Source: Cytobacillus firmus NBRC 15306 (GTDB taxonomy: Bacteria > Bacillota > Bacilli > Bacillales > Cytobacillaceae). From it: 64,000 bases of DNA. The position numbers were made by a program, and so were the translations under genes. Below the pieces are notes generated by a model. That model was given only the letters and a program-made list of their open reading frames with translations. It was not told the DNA's origin and did not search any database. How positions within the stretch are numbered: the first letter of the stretch is position 1; every line of letters begins with the position of its first letter. Below are positions 56,255-64,000 of the stretch, piece after piece. Location: positions 1 through 64,000 of the forward strand of contig NZ_BCUY01000003.1 of NCBI RefSeq assembly GCF_001591465.1, in the 5' to 3' direction.

Positions 56255-59200
56255 TTAGAATAGAGAAAGCTGGTTTTGTTCCGGAAGGGATTCCAGGCAG
56301 CCGTGGTTATCGAGATACTCGATAATCGTCTTCGACACTTTTCCGCGCTGCTGCAGGTCTTCCTTCGATAGGAATTCCCCTTCTCCCCTTGCTTTAACTA
56401 TATTGAATGCTGCGTTTGTACCCAAACCCGGAATGGAATTAAACGGCGGGATCAAAGAATCTCCATCAATGATAAACTCACTTGCGCTTGAGCGGTATAA
56501 GTCCACCTTTTGGAAGTTAAAGCCCCTTTCGTTCATTTCCAGAGCCAATTCCATGACAGTTAGCAGGTTCTTTTCTTTCGTTGAAGCATCAAGTCCCTTT
56601 GCATTGATTTCTTCGATGCGCGCACGGATCGCCTGGGATCCTTTAACCATCGCATCCACGTCAAAGTCCTCTGCGCGGACAGTAAAATATGCTGCATAGT
56701 AAAGAAGCGGATGGTGCACTTTAAAGTACGCAATCCGGACAGCCATTAATACGTAAGCAGCTGCATGGGCTTTAGGGAACATGTATTTAATCTTTTTGCA
56801 GGAATCAATATACCATTCAGGCACTTCATTTTTTCTCATTTCCGCTTCCATCTCATCGCTCAGGCCTTTACCCTTACGGACCGATTCCATAATTTTGAAA
56901 GCAAAAGCAGGCTCAAGACCCTGATAGATTAAATAAACCATTATATCATCACGGCAGCCGATTACTTCACTTAGGTTACAAATATTATTATGGATTAATT
57001 CCTGGGCATTTCCGAGCCAAACATCTGTACCATGAGAAAGACCTGAAATCTGCACAAGCTCCGAGAAAGTGGTGGGCTTTGTATCTTCGAGCATCTGGCG
57101 GACAAATCGTGTACCAAATTCGGGTATGCCAAGCGTTCCGGTTTTACACATGATTTGCTCTTCGGTCACACCAAGGGATTCCGGCCCGCTGAAAATTTTC
57201 ATTACTTCCGGATCATCTGTGGGAATGGTTTTTGGATCAATTCCGCTCAGGTCCTGAAGCATCCTGATAACGGTCGGATCATCGTGACCCAGTATATCAA
57301 GTTTTAATAGATTATCGTGAATGGAATGGAAGTCAAAGTGGGTTGTTTTCCATTCAGATGTCCGGTCATCTGCAGGGAACTGAATAGGCGAAAAGTCGTA
57401 TATATCCATGTAATCCGGCACAACAATGATACCGCCCGGGTGCTGTCCGGTTGTCCGCTTTACCCCTGTACAGCCTGAAGCCAGCCTGTCAATTTCCGCA
57501 CCCCTTATTTGCAGATTATTATCGTTCTGGTATGCTTTGACGTAACCATAAGCTGTTTTGTCGGCAACAGTACCGATTGTTCCAGCACGGTATACATAAT
57601 CCTCCCCGAATAGCACCTTTGTATAATTATGGGCTCTAGGCTGGTATTCCCCTGAGAAGTTCAAGTCAATATCGGGAACCTTATCTCCCTTGAAACCAAG
57701 GAACGTTTCGAACGGAATATCATGTCCATCCTTTTTATATTTAGCTCCGCAGCCCGGGCAATCTTTATCAGGCAGGTCGAAGCCGGAGCCCACTGACCCG
57801 TCATTGAAAAACTCGGATGTTTTGCATTCCGGGCAAACGTAATGCGGCGGCAGCGGATTTACCTCCGTTATTTCGGTCATCGTCGCAACAAAGGAGGAGC
57901 CGACAGATCCACGGGAACCAACCAGATAGCCATCATCCAGTGATTTTTTTACAAGCTTATGAGAGATCAGATAGATAACCGCGAAACCATGTCCGATAAT
58001 ACTCTTAAGTTCTTTTTCAAGACGCGCCTCAACAATCTCAGGAAGCGGATCACCATAGATGCTTCTTGCCATTCCGTAACTCATGCTGCGCATCTCTTTA
58101 TCTGCGCCTTCAATTTTTGGGGTATATAAATCATCTTTAATCGGCTTTATTTCTTCAATCATATCTGCTATTTTGTTCGTATTCTCTACAACAATTTCCT
58201 TCGCTTTGCCTTTGCCGAGAAATGAAAAAGCGTCAAGCATTTCATTGGTAGTCCTGAAATGAACATCAGGAAGCTGATGGCGATTCAGCGGATTCGCTCC
58301 TCCCTGTGAATTAACAAGGATTTTCCGGTAGATTTTATCATTTGGATTCAGGTAATGGACATTACCTGTCGCGACTACCGGCAGGCCAAGCTTGTCCCCC
58401 AGTTTTACAATATTGCTGATGATTTCTTCCAGGGCTTTTTCATCTCTTACAAGTTCAAGCTCTAAAAGGTGTGCATAAACGGCTTTTGGATGCACTTCAA
58501 GATAATCATAGAATTGCGCTGTATCTTCCACTTCGTCCGGAGATTTCTGCATCATGCCTTCAAAAACTTCCCCTTTATCGCATCCGGAACCAACCAGTAT
58601 TCCTTCACGATGCTTTTGAAGGACTGACCTCGGAATGCGCGGCACTCTGTAAAAGTATTCCATATGCGAGATGGATACGAGTTTAAAGAGGTTTTTCAGA
58701 CCTGTTTCCGTTTGTGCAAGCAGGGTGCAATGGGCCGGTCTTGCACGCTGATAAGCATTTCCCTGTCCCATATTATCATTGAATTGATCATGAAATTCGA
58801 TCCCTTTTTCCTCTGCACCTTTTAGCATCTTAAGAAGCAGATAGCCTGTTGCTTCCGCATCATAAATAGCACGGTGATGCTGGGTAAGTTCAACATCGAA
58901 TTTTTTGGCAAGGGTATTCAGACGGTGATTTTTCATGTCAGGATATAAAAAACGTGCGAGTTCAAGAGTATCTATTACAGGATTAGGCGCCTTGCCAATA
59001 CCGATTTTTTTATAGCCGACATTCAGGAAGCCCATGTCGAATGAAGCATTATGTGCTACTAAAACAGCATCTCCTGTCCATTCATGGAATTTCTTCAGAA
59101 CATCTTCCACTTCCGGTGCATTCTCCACCAGATCATCTGTTATTCCAGTCAGATTAATAGTTGTTGCGGATAAAGGGTGATGAGGGTTTGCAAAGGATTC

Positions 59201-60565
59201 AAACCGATCAATGATTTCACCATCATGAATCTTAACTGCGGCAAGCTCAATAATCTTATCATATACAGCTGATAAGCCGGTTGTCTCAACATCAAAAACA
59301 ACAAAGGTATCTTCACTAAGCTTGCGATGCGCATCATTATAAGCAATCGGCACACCATCATCCACAAGGTTTGCTTCAATTCCATACAGAATCTTAATAT
59401 CATTCTTTTTCCCGGCACCATAGGCTTCAGGGAATGACTGAGCAACAGCATGGTCTGTAATGGCTACTGCTTTATGTCCCCATTTCTTCGCCTGGGAAAC
59501 CAGTGCGCTGACAGATGAAACTGCATCCATTTGGCTCATCGGTGTATGAAGATGAAGTTCAACCCTTTTTTCTTCAGCTGGCGATGTATCCTGCCTTTGG
59601 ATAGGTTTGATTTCATTAATATCGTTCCCTATCATTACCAGGTCACGGACAAATGTATCGTTTTGAATGCTTCCGCGGACCTTTAGCCACATCCCTTTTT
59701 GAATATGCTGGTATAAAGCGGCATCCTCTTTATCCCGAGAAAACATTTTTACTAGAATGGAACTGGTATAATCGGTAATTTTAAAAGTTAAGAGTGTCCG
59801 GCCGCTGCGGAGCTCTCTTGTCTCAGCAGCAAACACGTAGCCTTCAATGGCTACTCGGCGTTCTTCATCTACTATATCAATCAATTTGCGATAATCTGCA
59901 TCGTCTTTAATGGTAAGACCAATTGTAAGCGGCCCCTGAGGTGCTGTGTGATCTGCAGATTCAGCTTCCGCTTCTTTCTTCTGCATCTCGATTGCTGCCT
60001 GGAGACCACGCTCCTGGTCTTCTTTTCGTTTGGCCTCCACGAATTTTTCATATTCTTCATTGGAGCCATCTGAGGATACTTCCGTATCAATCGTTAATGC
60101 CGGAAAGCCAAAGACTTGAAAAACATGTGAAATAGTGCCGGCATACTTCTTTTTGATAGACAATCCTTCCAATTCATTACGGACTTTTATGATAAGTTTG
60201 TTGCCCTGTACAGAAGGAACCTGTTCATTCAGAAGCTTTAAAAGCGGCGGCGCCATGCCATCCATTTCTTTAATGCAGTTATGCCAGTATTCAAGTACAA
60301 GCTGTTCAGTAAAATCCTGATTTCTCACAGTGATGCTGTATGAAATTTCTGCGATATGGGAAAATGTTTTTTCCAGCTGATCTGTGAAACGGCTATATAC
60401 ACTGCAAGGCAAAATCTTTGGAAAGGCAAAATAAAAATGCCATTTCCGTGACTGTCTTTCGACTATGACCCTTTCGATTTGGGCATCATGAAAGTGCTGC
60501 ACAAAGGCATCTTCAGTTAGCTGCATCTGCTGGAGCAAGAGCTGAAATCTAGAAGGTTCGCTCAT
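56255..60565 (-). CDS. polC: DNA polymerase III PolC
   Basis: PolC is the main leading- and lagging-strand replicase of low-GC Gram-positives, combining polymerase and proofreading. In 1436 residues: an OB-fold N-terminal region, PHP domain part ([13 protein letters not shown], near 335), an inserted DEDDh exonuclease ([12 protein letters not shown], near 415), the second PHP part, and a four-cysteine zinc site ([10 protein letters not shown] with [12 protein letters not shown]). The polymerase core follows ([10 protein letters not shown]). The frame extends to 60580, but GGGAG lies before the ATG at 60565. proS, found upstream in B. subtilis, is absent here. Confidence 0.99.
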   Translation of the reverse strand: MSEPSRFQLLLQQMQLTEDAFVQHFHDAQIERVIVERQSRKWHFYFAFPKILPCSVYSRFTDQLEKTFSHIAEISYSITVRNQDFTEQLVLEYWHNCIKEMDGMAPPLLKLLNEQVPSVQGNKLIIKVRNELEGLSIKKKYAGTISHVFQVFGFPALTIDTEVSSDGSNEEYEKFVEAKRKEDQERGLQAAIEMQKKEAEAESADHTAPQGPLTIGLTIKDDADYRKLIDIVDEERRVAIEGYVFAAETRELRSGRTLLTFKITDYTSSILVKMFSRDKEDAALYQHIQKGMWLKVRGSIQNDTFVRDLVMIGNDINEIKPIQRQDTSPAEEKRVELHLHTPMSQMDAVSSVSALVSQAKKWGHKAVAITDHAVAQSFPEAYGAGKKNDIKILYGIEANLVDDGVPIAYNDAHRKLSEDTFVVFDVETTGLSAVYDKIIELAAVKIHDGEIIDRFESFANPHHPLSATTINLTGITDDLVENAPEVEDVLKKFHEWTGDAVLVAHNASFDMGFLNVGYKKIGIGKAPNPVIDTLELARFLYPDMKNHRLNTLAKKFDVELTQHHRAIYDAEATGYLLLKMLKGAEEKGIEFHDQFNDNMGQGNAYQRARPAHCTLLAQTETGLKNLFKLVSISHMEYFYRVPRIPRSVLQKHREGILVGSGCDKGEVFEGMMQKSPDEVEDTAQFYDYLEVHPKAVYAHLLELELVRDEKALEEIISNIVKLGDKLGLPVVATGNVHYLNPNDKIYRKILVNSQGGANPLNRHQLPDVHFRTTNEMLDAFSFLGKGKAKEIVVENTNKIADMIEEIKPIKDDLYTPKIEGADKEMRSMSYGMARSIYGDPLPEIVEARLEKELKSIIGHGFAVIYLISHKLVKKSLDDGYLVGSRGSVGSSFVATMTEITEVNPLPPHYVCPECKTSEFFNDGSVGSGFDLPDKDCPGCGAKYKKDGHDIPFETFLGFKGDKVPDIDLNFSGEYQPRAHNYTKVLFGEDYVYRAGTIGTVADKTAYGYVKAYQNDNNLQIRGAEIDRLASGCTGVKRTTGQHPGGIIVVPDYMDIYDFSPIQFPADDRTSEWKTTHFDFHSIHDNLLKLDILGHDDPTVIRMLQDLSGIDPKTIPTDDPEVMKIFSGPESLGVTEEQIMCKTGTLGIPEFGTRFVRQMLEDTKPTTFSELVQISGLSHGTDVWLGNAQELIHNNICNLSEVIGCRDDIMVYLIYQGLEPAFAFKIMESVRKGKGLSDEMEAEMRKNEVPEWYIDSCKKIKYMFPKAHAAAYVLMAVRIAYFKVHHPLLYYAAYFTVRAEDFDVDAMVKGSQAIRARIEEINAKGLDASTKEKNLLTVMELALEMNERGFNFQKVDLYRSSASEFIIDGDSLIPPFNSIPGLGTNAAFNIVKARGEGEFLSKEDLQQRGKVSKTIIEYLDNHGCLESLPEQNQLSLF

Positions 60566-60646
60566 CTTTCTCTCTCCCATCCAATAATCTTGGTTTCTAT
60601 TTTTAGTTGAATTTTTTTGATGTATTTTAAAAAACAGACGGACTTA

Positions 60647-60655
60647 ATTATAACA
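60647..60655 (-). promoter_or_regulatory. Extended -10 promoter for polC
   Basis: The minus strand reads TGTTATAAT, a perfect extended -10; the -35 region is poor. It lies just after the rseP terminator and about 80 bases before polC. Confidence 0.6.
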
Positions 60656-60676
60656 TATCGTAGCAGATAGTGATTG

Positions 60677-60709
60677 AAAAAACGGATTCCATTTTGGAAC
60701 CCGTTTTTT
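60677..60709. terminator. rseP terminator, bidirectional
   Basis: A 15-base-pair stem AAAAAACGGATTCCA/TGGAACCCGTTTTTT (one mismatch) whose own ends supply T runs on both strands. Confidence 0.9.
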
Positions 60710-60773
60710 GAGTCTAAATCAAAGGATTTTGCACATACTTTTTATGCAGGAATACTGCAGCTGCATTAACATT

Positions 60774-62036
60774 TTACAGGAAAAACCTCTGAATATCGTT
60801 CCAAGTGACAACTAGCATTAATAGCATTAAAAGGGCAAAGCCAATAAAATGGACCATTCCCTCTTTATGGCGGTCAATCGGCTTCCCTCTTACAGCCTCA
60901 ACTGCAAAGAACATTAATCTTCCGCCATCAAGAGCCGGAATTGGAAGAAGGTTCATAATTCCCAGATTTATGCTTAGAATTCCTGCCCATTTCATCAGGT
61001 AGAAGATGCCGGATTTGGCTACAGTATCTGTTGAAACATAAATGCCTACCGGGCCAGATAATGCATCAATTGAAAACTGTCCAGTAACAAGCTTGCCAAG
61101 CATGACAAAAATTTCTTTCGTCCAGAAATAGGTTTCCTTAGCTCCGTAGGTAATGGCCTTTAATGGAGATTTTTCCATCGGGCTATACACACCTATGATT
61201 CCTATTTTTTCACCTTCTACGTCCTGAACCTTTGGTGTAACCGTTATTGTATGTTCCTGGCCGTTTCTTTCCACTAAAAATTCCAGTTCTTCACTTGGAT
61301 TCTTTCTAATGATTTCCACTACATCTGACCAGCTTGAAATTTCGGCTCCATCCACACTTTGAACCATATCGCCTTCCTTAAGTCCAGCTTCATATGCTGC
61401 ACCATCTGGTGTCAGCTTGCCAAGTGCAGGTTCATTTGTCGGTATGCCCTGCAATAAGGCTATTAGAACAAAAACGATAAAAGCCAGAACAAAATTCATC
61501 ATTGGGCCTGCGAAAATCGCCATTGTTCTCTGGCCCAAGGTTTTAGATGCAAATTGACGGTCATACGGAGCAATGAGCGTTTCGGTCCCATCCTCAACCA
61601 GTACCGCTGAACGGCTCACTTTGAAAATTTGGATTGACTCATCCTCTTCTCCCTCAACATATCCTTTTATTACAAGGGTATGCTCAATATCAGCATCTTC
61701 AACTTCAACGATTCTTGCATCCGGATACTTATCTTTGTTGTTTAATATTATTTTGCTTACTTCCTCGTTTTTATCAAGGATTAATCCAATGCGGTAGCCG
61801 GGTTTAATTTCCACCATTTCAGGATCTTCACCGGCCATGCGGACAAATCCGCCAATGGGCAGAAGACGAATCGTGTATACTGTTTCATCTTTTTTAAAGG
61901 AAAACACCTTTGGCCCGAATCCAATTGCAAATTCCCGGCAGAGAATTCCTGCCCTTTTTGCAAATATTAAATGTCCGAGTTCATGAAAAAATACCAGTGC
62001 CCCGAAAATAACAATAAAGGCTATTACTGTACTCAA
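60774..62036 (-). CDS. rseP: Site-2 intramembrane metalloprotease RseP/RasP
   Basis: It cleaves membrane-anchored anti-sigma factors (RsiW in B. subtilis), FtsL and signal-peptide remnants. The 420 residues have the zinc motif HELGH in the first membrane helix (His18, Glu19, His22), a PDZ domain (about 195-275), and the C-terminal metal/LDG motif NLLPIPALDGGR. The start is TTG at 62036 with AGGTGG seven bases upstream. It lies after dxr and ends at a strong terminator before polC. Confidence 0.97.
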   Translation of the reverse strand: MSTVIAFIVIFGALVFFHELGHLIFAKRAGILCREFAIGFGPKVFSFKKDETVYTIRLLPIGGFVRMAGEDPEMVEIKPGYRIGLILDKNEEVSKIILNNKDKYPDARIVEVEDADIEHTLVIKGYVEGEEDESIQIFKVSRSAVLVEDGTETLIAPYDRQFASKTLGQRTMAIFAGPMMNFVLAFIVFVLIALLQGIPTNEPALGKLTPDGAAYEAGLKEGDMVQSVDGAEISSWSDVVEIIRKNPSEELEFLVERNGQEHTITVTPKVQDVEGEKIGIIGVYSPMEKSPLKAITYGAKETYFWTKEIFVMLGKLVTGQFSIDALSGPVGIYVSTDTVAKSGIFYLMKWAGILSINLGIMNLLPIPALDGGRLMFFAVEAVRGKPIDRHKEGMVHFIGFALLMLLMLVVTWNDIQRFFL

Positions 62037-62136
62037 GTTTTAACCACCTTTTTTTAGAGGTTGTTCAAATGCCGCTGGCAAGTGCATTACATTAAGAAAT
62101 CATCTGTTACGCACTCTTCAGCACTTGAACACAAGC

Positions 62137-63279
62137 TTATAGAAGCGAATTTACATATTTTCTCGTTTCCAAATCTGTCTCCTGAATTTCAATCAGGCTT
62201 GGATTTGAGATAATGTCATGGCTGCCCAGTGCTCTTTCGATGAAATCTTCTATTTGCAGAAAGGTAATCTTTCCATCCAGGAATGCAGCAACAGCAGCTT
62301 CATTCGCTGCATTTAATACGGCTGGCATTGATCCGCCGGCTTTTCCGGCTTCATAGGCAAATTTCAGACAGCGAAAACGATTATAGTCCATTTCTGCAAA
62401 ATGAAGCTTGCCGATTTCAGCAAGATTCAGCCGTTTTGCTGTTCGCAGCGGAAGTCTGTCAGGATAAGTTAAAGCATACTGTATAGGTACTCTCATATCC
62501 GGGGTGCCAAGCTGTGCGATTACACTGCTGTCTTGATATTCCACCATGGAATGGATAATGCTTTCTTTATGAAGAAGAACATCTATTTTACTGTAATCCA
62601 TGGAGAAAAGCCAATGCGCTTCAATAACTTCAAGTCCCTTATTCATCATAGTGGCAGAATCGATGGTTATTTTTGCACCCATTGACCAATTCGGATGATT
62701 AAGCGCCTCTTCAACAGTCACATTTTCCAGTTCCTTGCGGGAGCGGTCTCTGAAGCTGCCTCCCGAAGCTGTTAAAATGAGTCTTTCAATATTTTTTTCT
62801 CTTTCCCCCTGCAGGGATTGAAAAATAGCAGAGTGTTCACTGTCTACAGGAAGGAGCGTTACACCATTTCGCTTTGCTGCTTCCATGACCAGATGGCCGG
62901 CTGTCACAAGGGTTTCCTTATTCGCGATGGCGATTGTCTTCTTTTCCTCAATCGCCTGCAGGGTGGGGTTAAGGCCTACACTGCCTAATACAGCATTAAC
63001 CAGTATTTCTGATTGATCGTAAACGGCAACTTCTATCAAACCTTCATGTCCATATGTAAATGTTATGCCGGGAAACTCCGCTTTAAGAATATCTGCGGAA
63101 CTTTTTTCTGATAGTGAGACAAGTTCCGGCTGAAAGTCAGAGATAATCTTCCTGGCAAGGTCTATATTCCTGCCTGCAGACAATGCGGCAAGCTTAAATT
63201 CCTCGGGGTGCTCCTTAATAATATCGAGGGTCTGTGTGCCAATAGACCCTGTAGCCCCCATCAAACTGATATGTTTCAT
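62137..63279 (-). CDS. dxr: 1-deoxy-D-xylulose 5-phosphate reductoisomerase
   Basis: Dxr makes methylerythritol phosphate, the committed step of non-mevalonate isoprenoid synthesis. The 380-residue enzyme shows the NADPH motif [13 protein letters not shown], the NKETLV loop, the metal/substrate motif [11 protein letters not shown] and the SGGSFRD loop. AGGAGGAG precedes the ATG. The repeat element at 63295-63416 lies between it and cdsA. Confidence 0.98.
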   Translation of the reverse strand: MKHISLMGATGSIGTQTLDIIKEHPEEFKLAALSAGRNIDLARKIISDFQPELVSLSEKSSADILKAEFPGITFTYGHEGLIEVAVYDQSEILVNAVLGSVGLNPTLQAIEEKKTIAIANKETLVTAGHLVMEAAKRNGVTLLPVDSEHSAIFQSLQGEREKNIERLILTASGGSFRDRSRKELENVTVEEALNHPNWSMGAKITIDSATMMNKGLEVIEAHWLFSMDYSKIDVLLHKESIIHSMVEYQDSSVIAQLGTPDMRVPIQYALTYPDRLPLRTAKRLNLAEIGKLHFAEMDYNRFRCLKFAYEAGKAGGSMPAVLNAANEAAVAAFLDGKITFLQIEDFIERALGSHDIISNPSLIEIQETDLETRKYVNSLL

Positions 63280-63294
63280 AGTCTCCTCCTAATA

Positions 63295-63416
63295 AGAAAA
63301 GCGGAAGCGCCTTGCCCACCCCCGACAAGCATAAGACGAGCCTTCCTGAAAGGCGTTCTCTTCATTTCTGGAGGACCGTCTTATGATCTTGAGGTGGCAG
63401 GCGCTGGAGCTGGACA
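63295..63416. repeat. Imperfect-hairpin repeat element between cdsA and dxr
   Basis: The 120-base segment folds on itself: outer arms AGCGCCTTGCCCACC (63306-63320) and GGTGGCAGGCGCT (63393-63405), inner arms CATAAGACG (63330-63338) and CGTCTTATG (63377-63385), and a central GCCTT/AAGGC hairpin (63340-63354). It carries no gene. It resembles dispersed intergenic elements I recall from other Bacillaceae genomes; within this window it occurs once. Confidence 0.65.
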
Positions 63417-63445
63417 ATTGTATATTGCTCTTTTAACCAACAGGT

Positions 63446-64000
63446 TTAAAGCAGGTGGAAAAAGTGGAGCAATGGCAGGACGAATAACAAGCTGTCAAAA
63501 CGGTCCAGAATTCCGCCATGGCCAGGCAAAATATTTCCTGAGTCTTTTACATTATAATGACGCTTTAATGCTGATTCCACTAAATCCCCTATTTGTCCAA
63601 ACACGGACAGGATGGCTGTAATTATTAATAGCCCCAGCAGGGACTCATCAATATCTGTAAAGATAATAAATAATACCGCAACTGCAAGCGCACAGGCTAC
63701 ACCGCCAAGCGAACCTTCAACAGTCTTATTCGGGCTGATTTCAGGCCAAAGCTTCTTCTTTCCCAGCGATTTTCCTATAAAGTAGGCACCTGAATCTGTT
63801 GCCCAAATAAGGAATAATGCAAAAAAGAGATATGTCAGGCCTTGATCGGCGAAGCGGGTCTCCATAAAATAGTAAAATCCTATGCCAACATAAAAAGTAG
63901 ACATAATCGAAAAAGCCACATCGTCAAAAGTAAATTTATTTTTTGTTGCGACAGTATACGTTAAGAAAAGAAGCACTCCAAAAAGAGCTACCTCAATTTT
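63446..64000 (-). CDS. cdsA: Phosphatidate cytidylyltransferase (5' end outside window)
   Basis: CdsA makes CDP-diacylglycerol from phosphatidate and CTP, the precursor that PgsA uses. The frame is open to the window edge (last 185 codons or so of about 265), with several membrane helices and the full CdsA signature [20 protein letters not shown] followed by GILDRFDS. The GTG at 63976 is internal, not a start. dxr follows after the repeat element. Confidence 0.96.
   Translation of the reverse strand, partial: KIEVALFGVLLFLTYTVATKNKFTFDDVAFSIMSTFYVGIGFYYFMETRFADQGLTYLFFALFLIWATDSGAYFIGKSLGKKKLWPEISPNKTVEGSLGGVACALAVAVLFIIFTDIDESLLGLLIITAILSVFGQIGDLVESALKRHYNVKDSGNILPGHGGILDRFDSLLFVLPLLHFFHLL

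Overview
The window is a 64 kb stretch of a low-to-mid GC, endospore-forming Firmicutes chromosome of the family Bacillaceae. The evidence is the spore gene set (cotE, spoVS, spoIIIE, dpaA/dpaB, ymxH, ylxY), the strong AGGAGG-type ribosome binding sites, and a gene order that follows the B. subtilis cdsA-dxr-rseP-polC-nusA-infB-pnp-dpa-asd-dap-spoIIIE-ymf-recA-rny-spoVS-miaB-cotE-mutS region. I cannot name the genus from sequence alone. Almost every gene lies on the minus strand, so the text below reads from the right end to the left. The two edge genes, cdsA at the right and mutS at the left, are cut by the window.

Right part (about 64000 to 48000): cdsA, dxr and rseP (envelope lipid and isoprenoid synthesis, intramembrane proteolysis), then polC with no proS between rseP and polC, then the classical translation and RNA operon rimP-nusA-ylxR-ylxQ-infB-ylxP-rbfA, a strong terminator, and truB-ribF-rpsO. 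A roughly 120 bp imperfect-hairpin repeat element lies between cdsA and dxr. Middle part (48000 to 32000): pnp, ylxY (deacetylase-like, with altered catalytic motifs), mlpA and ymxH, then the dipicolinate genes dpaA-dpaB, the aspartate-pathway genes asd-dapG-dapA that feed dipicolinate, lysine and peptidoglycan, RNase J2, tepA-ylzJ and spoIIIE.

Left-centre (32000 to 18000): a GntR regulator heads a BMP-type nucleoside ABC transporter (nupN-nupO-nupP-nupQ) with a perfect palindrome, a perfect-consensus cre site and an internal terminator. The EF-P modification-associated ymfF-ymfH-ymfI, ymfJ, ymfK, rodZ, pgsA and cinA follow. Left (18000 to 1): recA with a LexA-type box, rny, ymdB, spoVS, an M19 dipeptidase, a 2-oxoacid:ferredoxin oxidoreductase (korA-korB), miaB-ricA, cotE, a VOC protein, a YvbH-like PH-domain protein and mutS.

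The only plus-strand genes I support are three small unrecognised genes at 5589-6720. They sit divergently beside cotE and convergently against ricA, each with a strong ribosome binding site, and share a perfect-stem bidirectional terminator with ricA. They are the best candidate here for an undescribed system, possibly connected with the spore surface, but that role is inferred from position only. Secondary novelty candidates are a possible CcpA-controlled small RNA near 31800-32017, the hairpin repeat at 63295-63416, and the regulatory architecture of the gntR-nup operon. No tRNA, rRNA, CRISPR array or transposase gene was seen.
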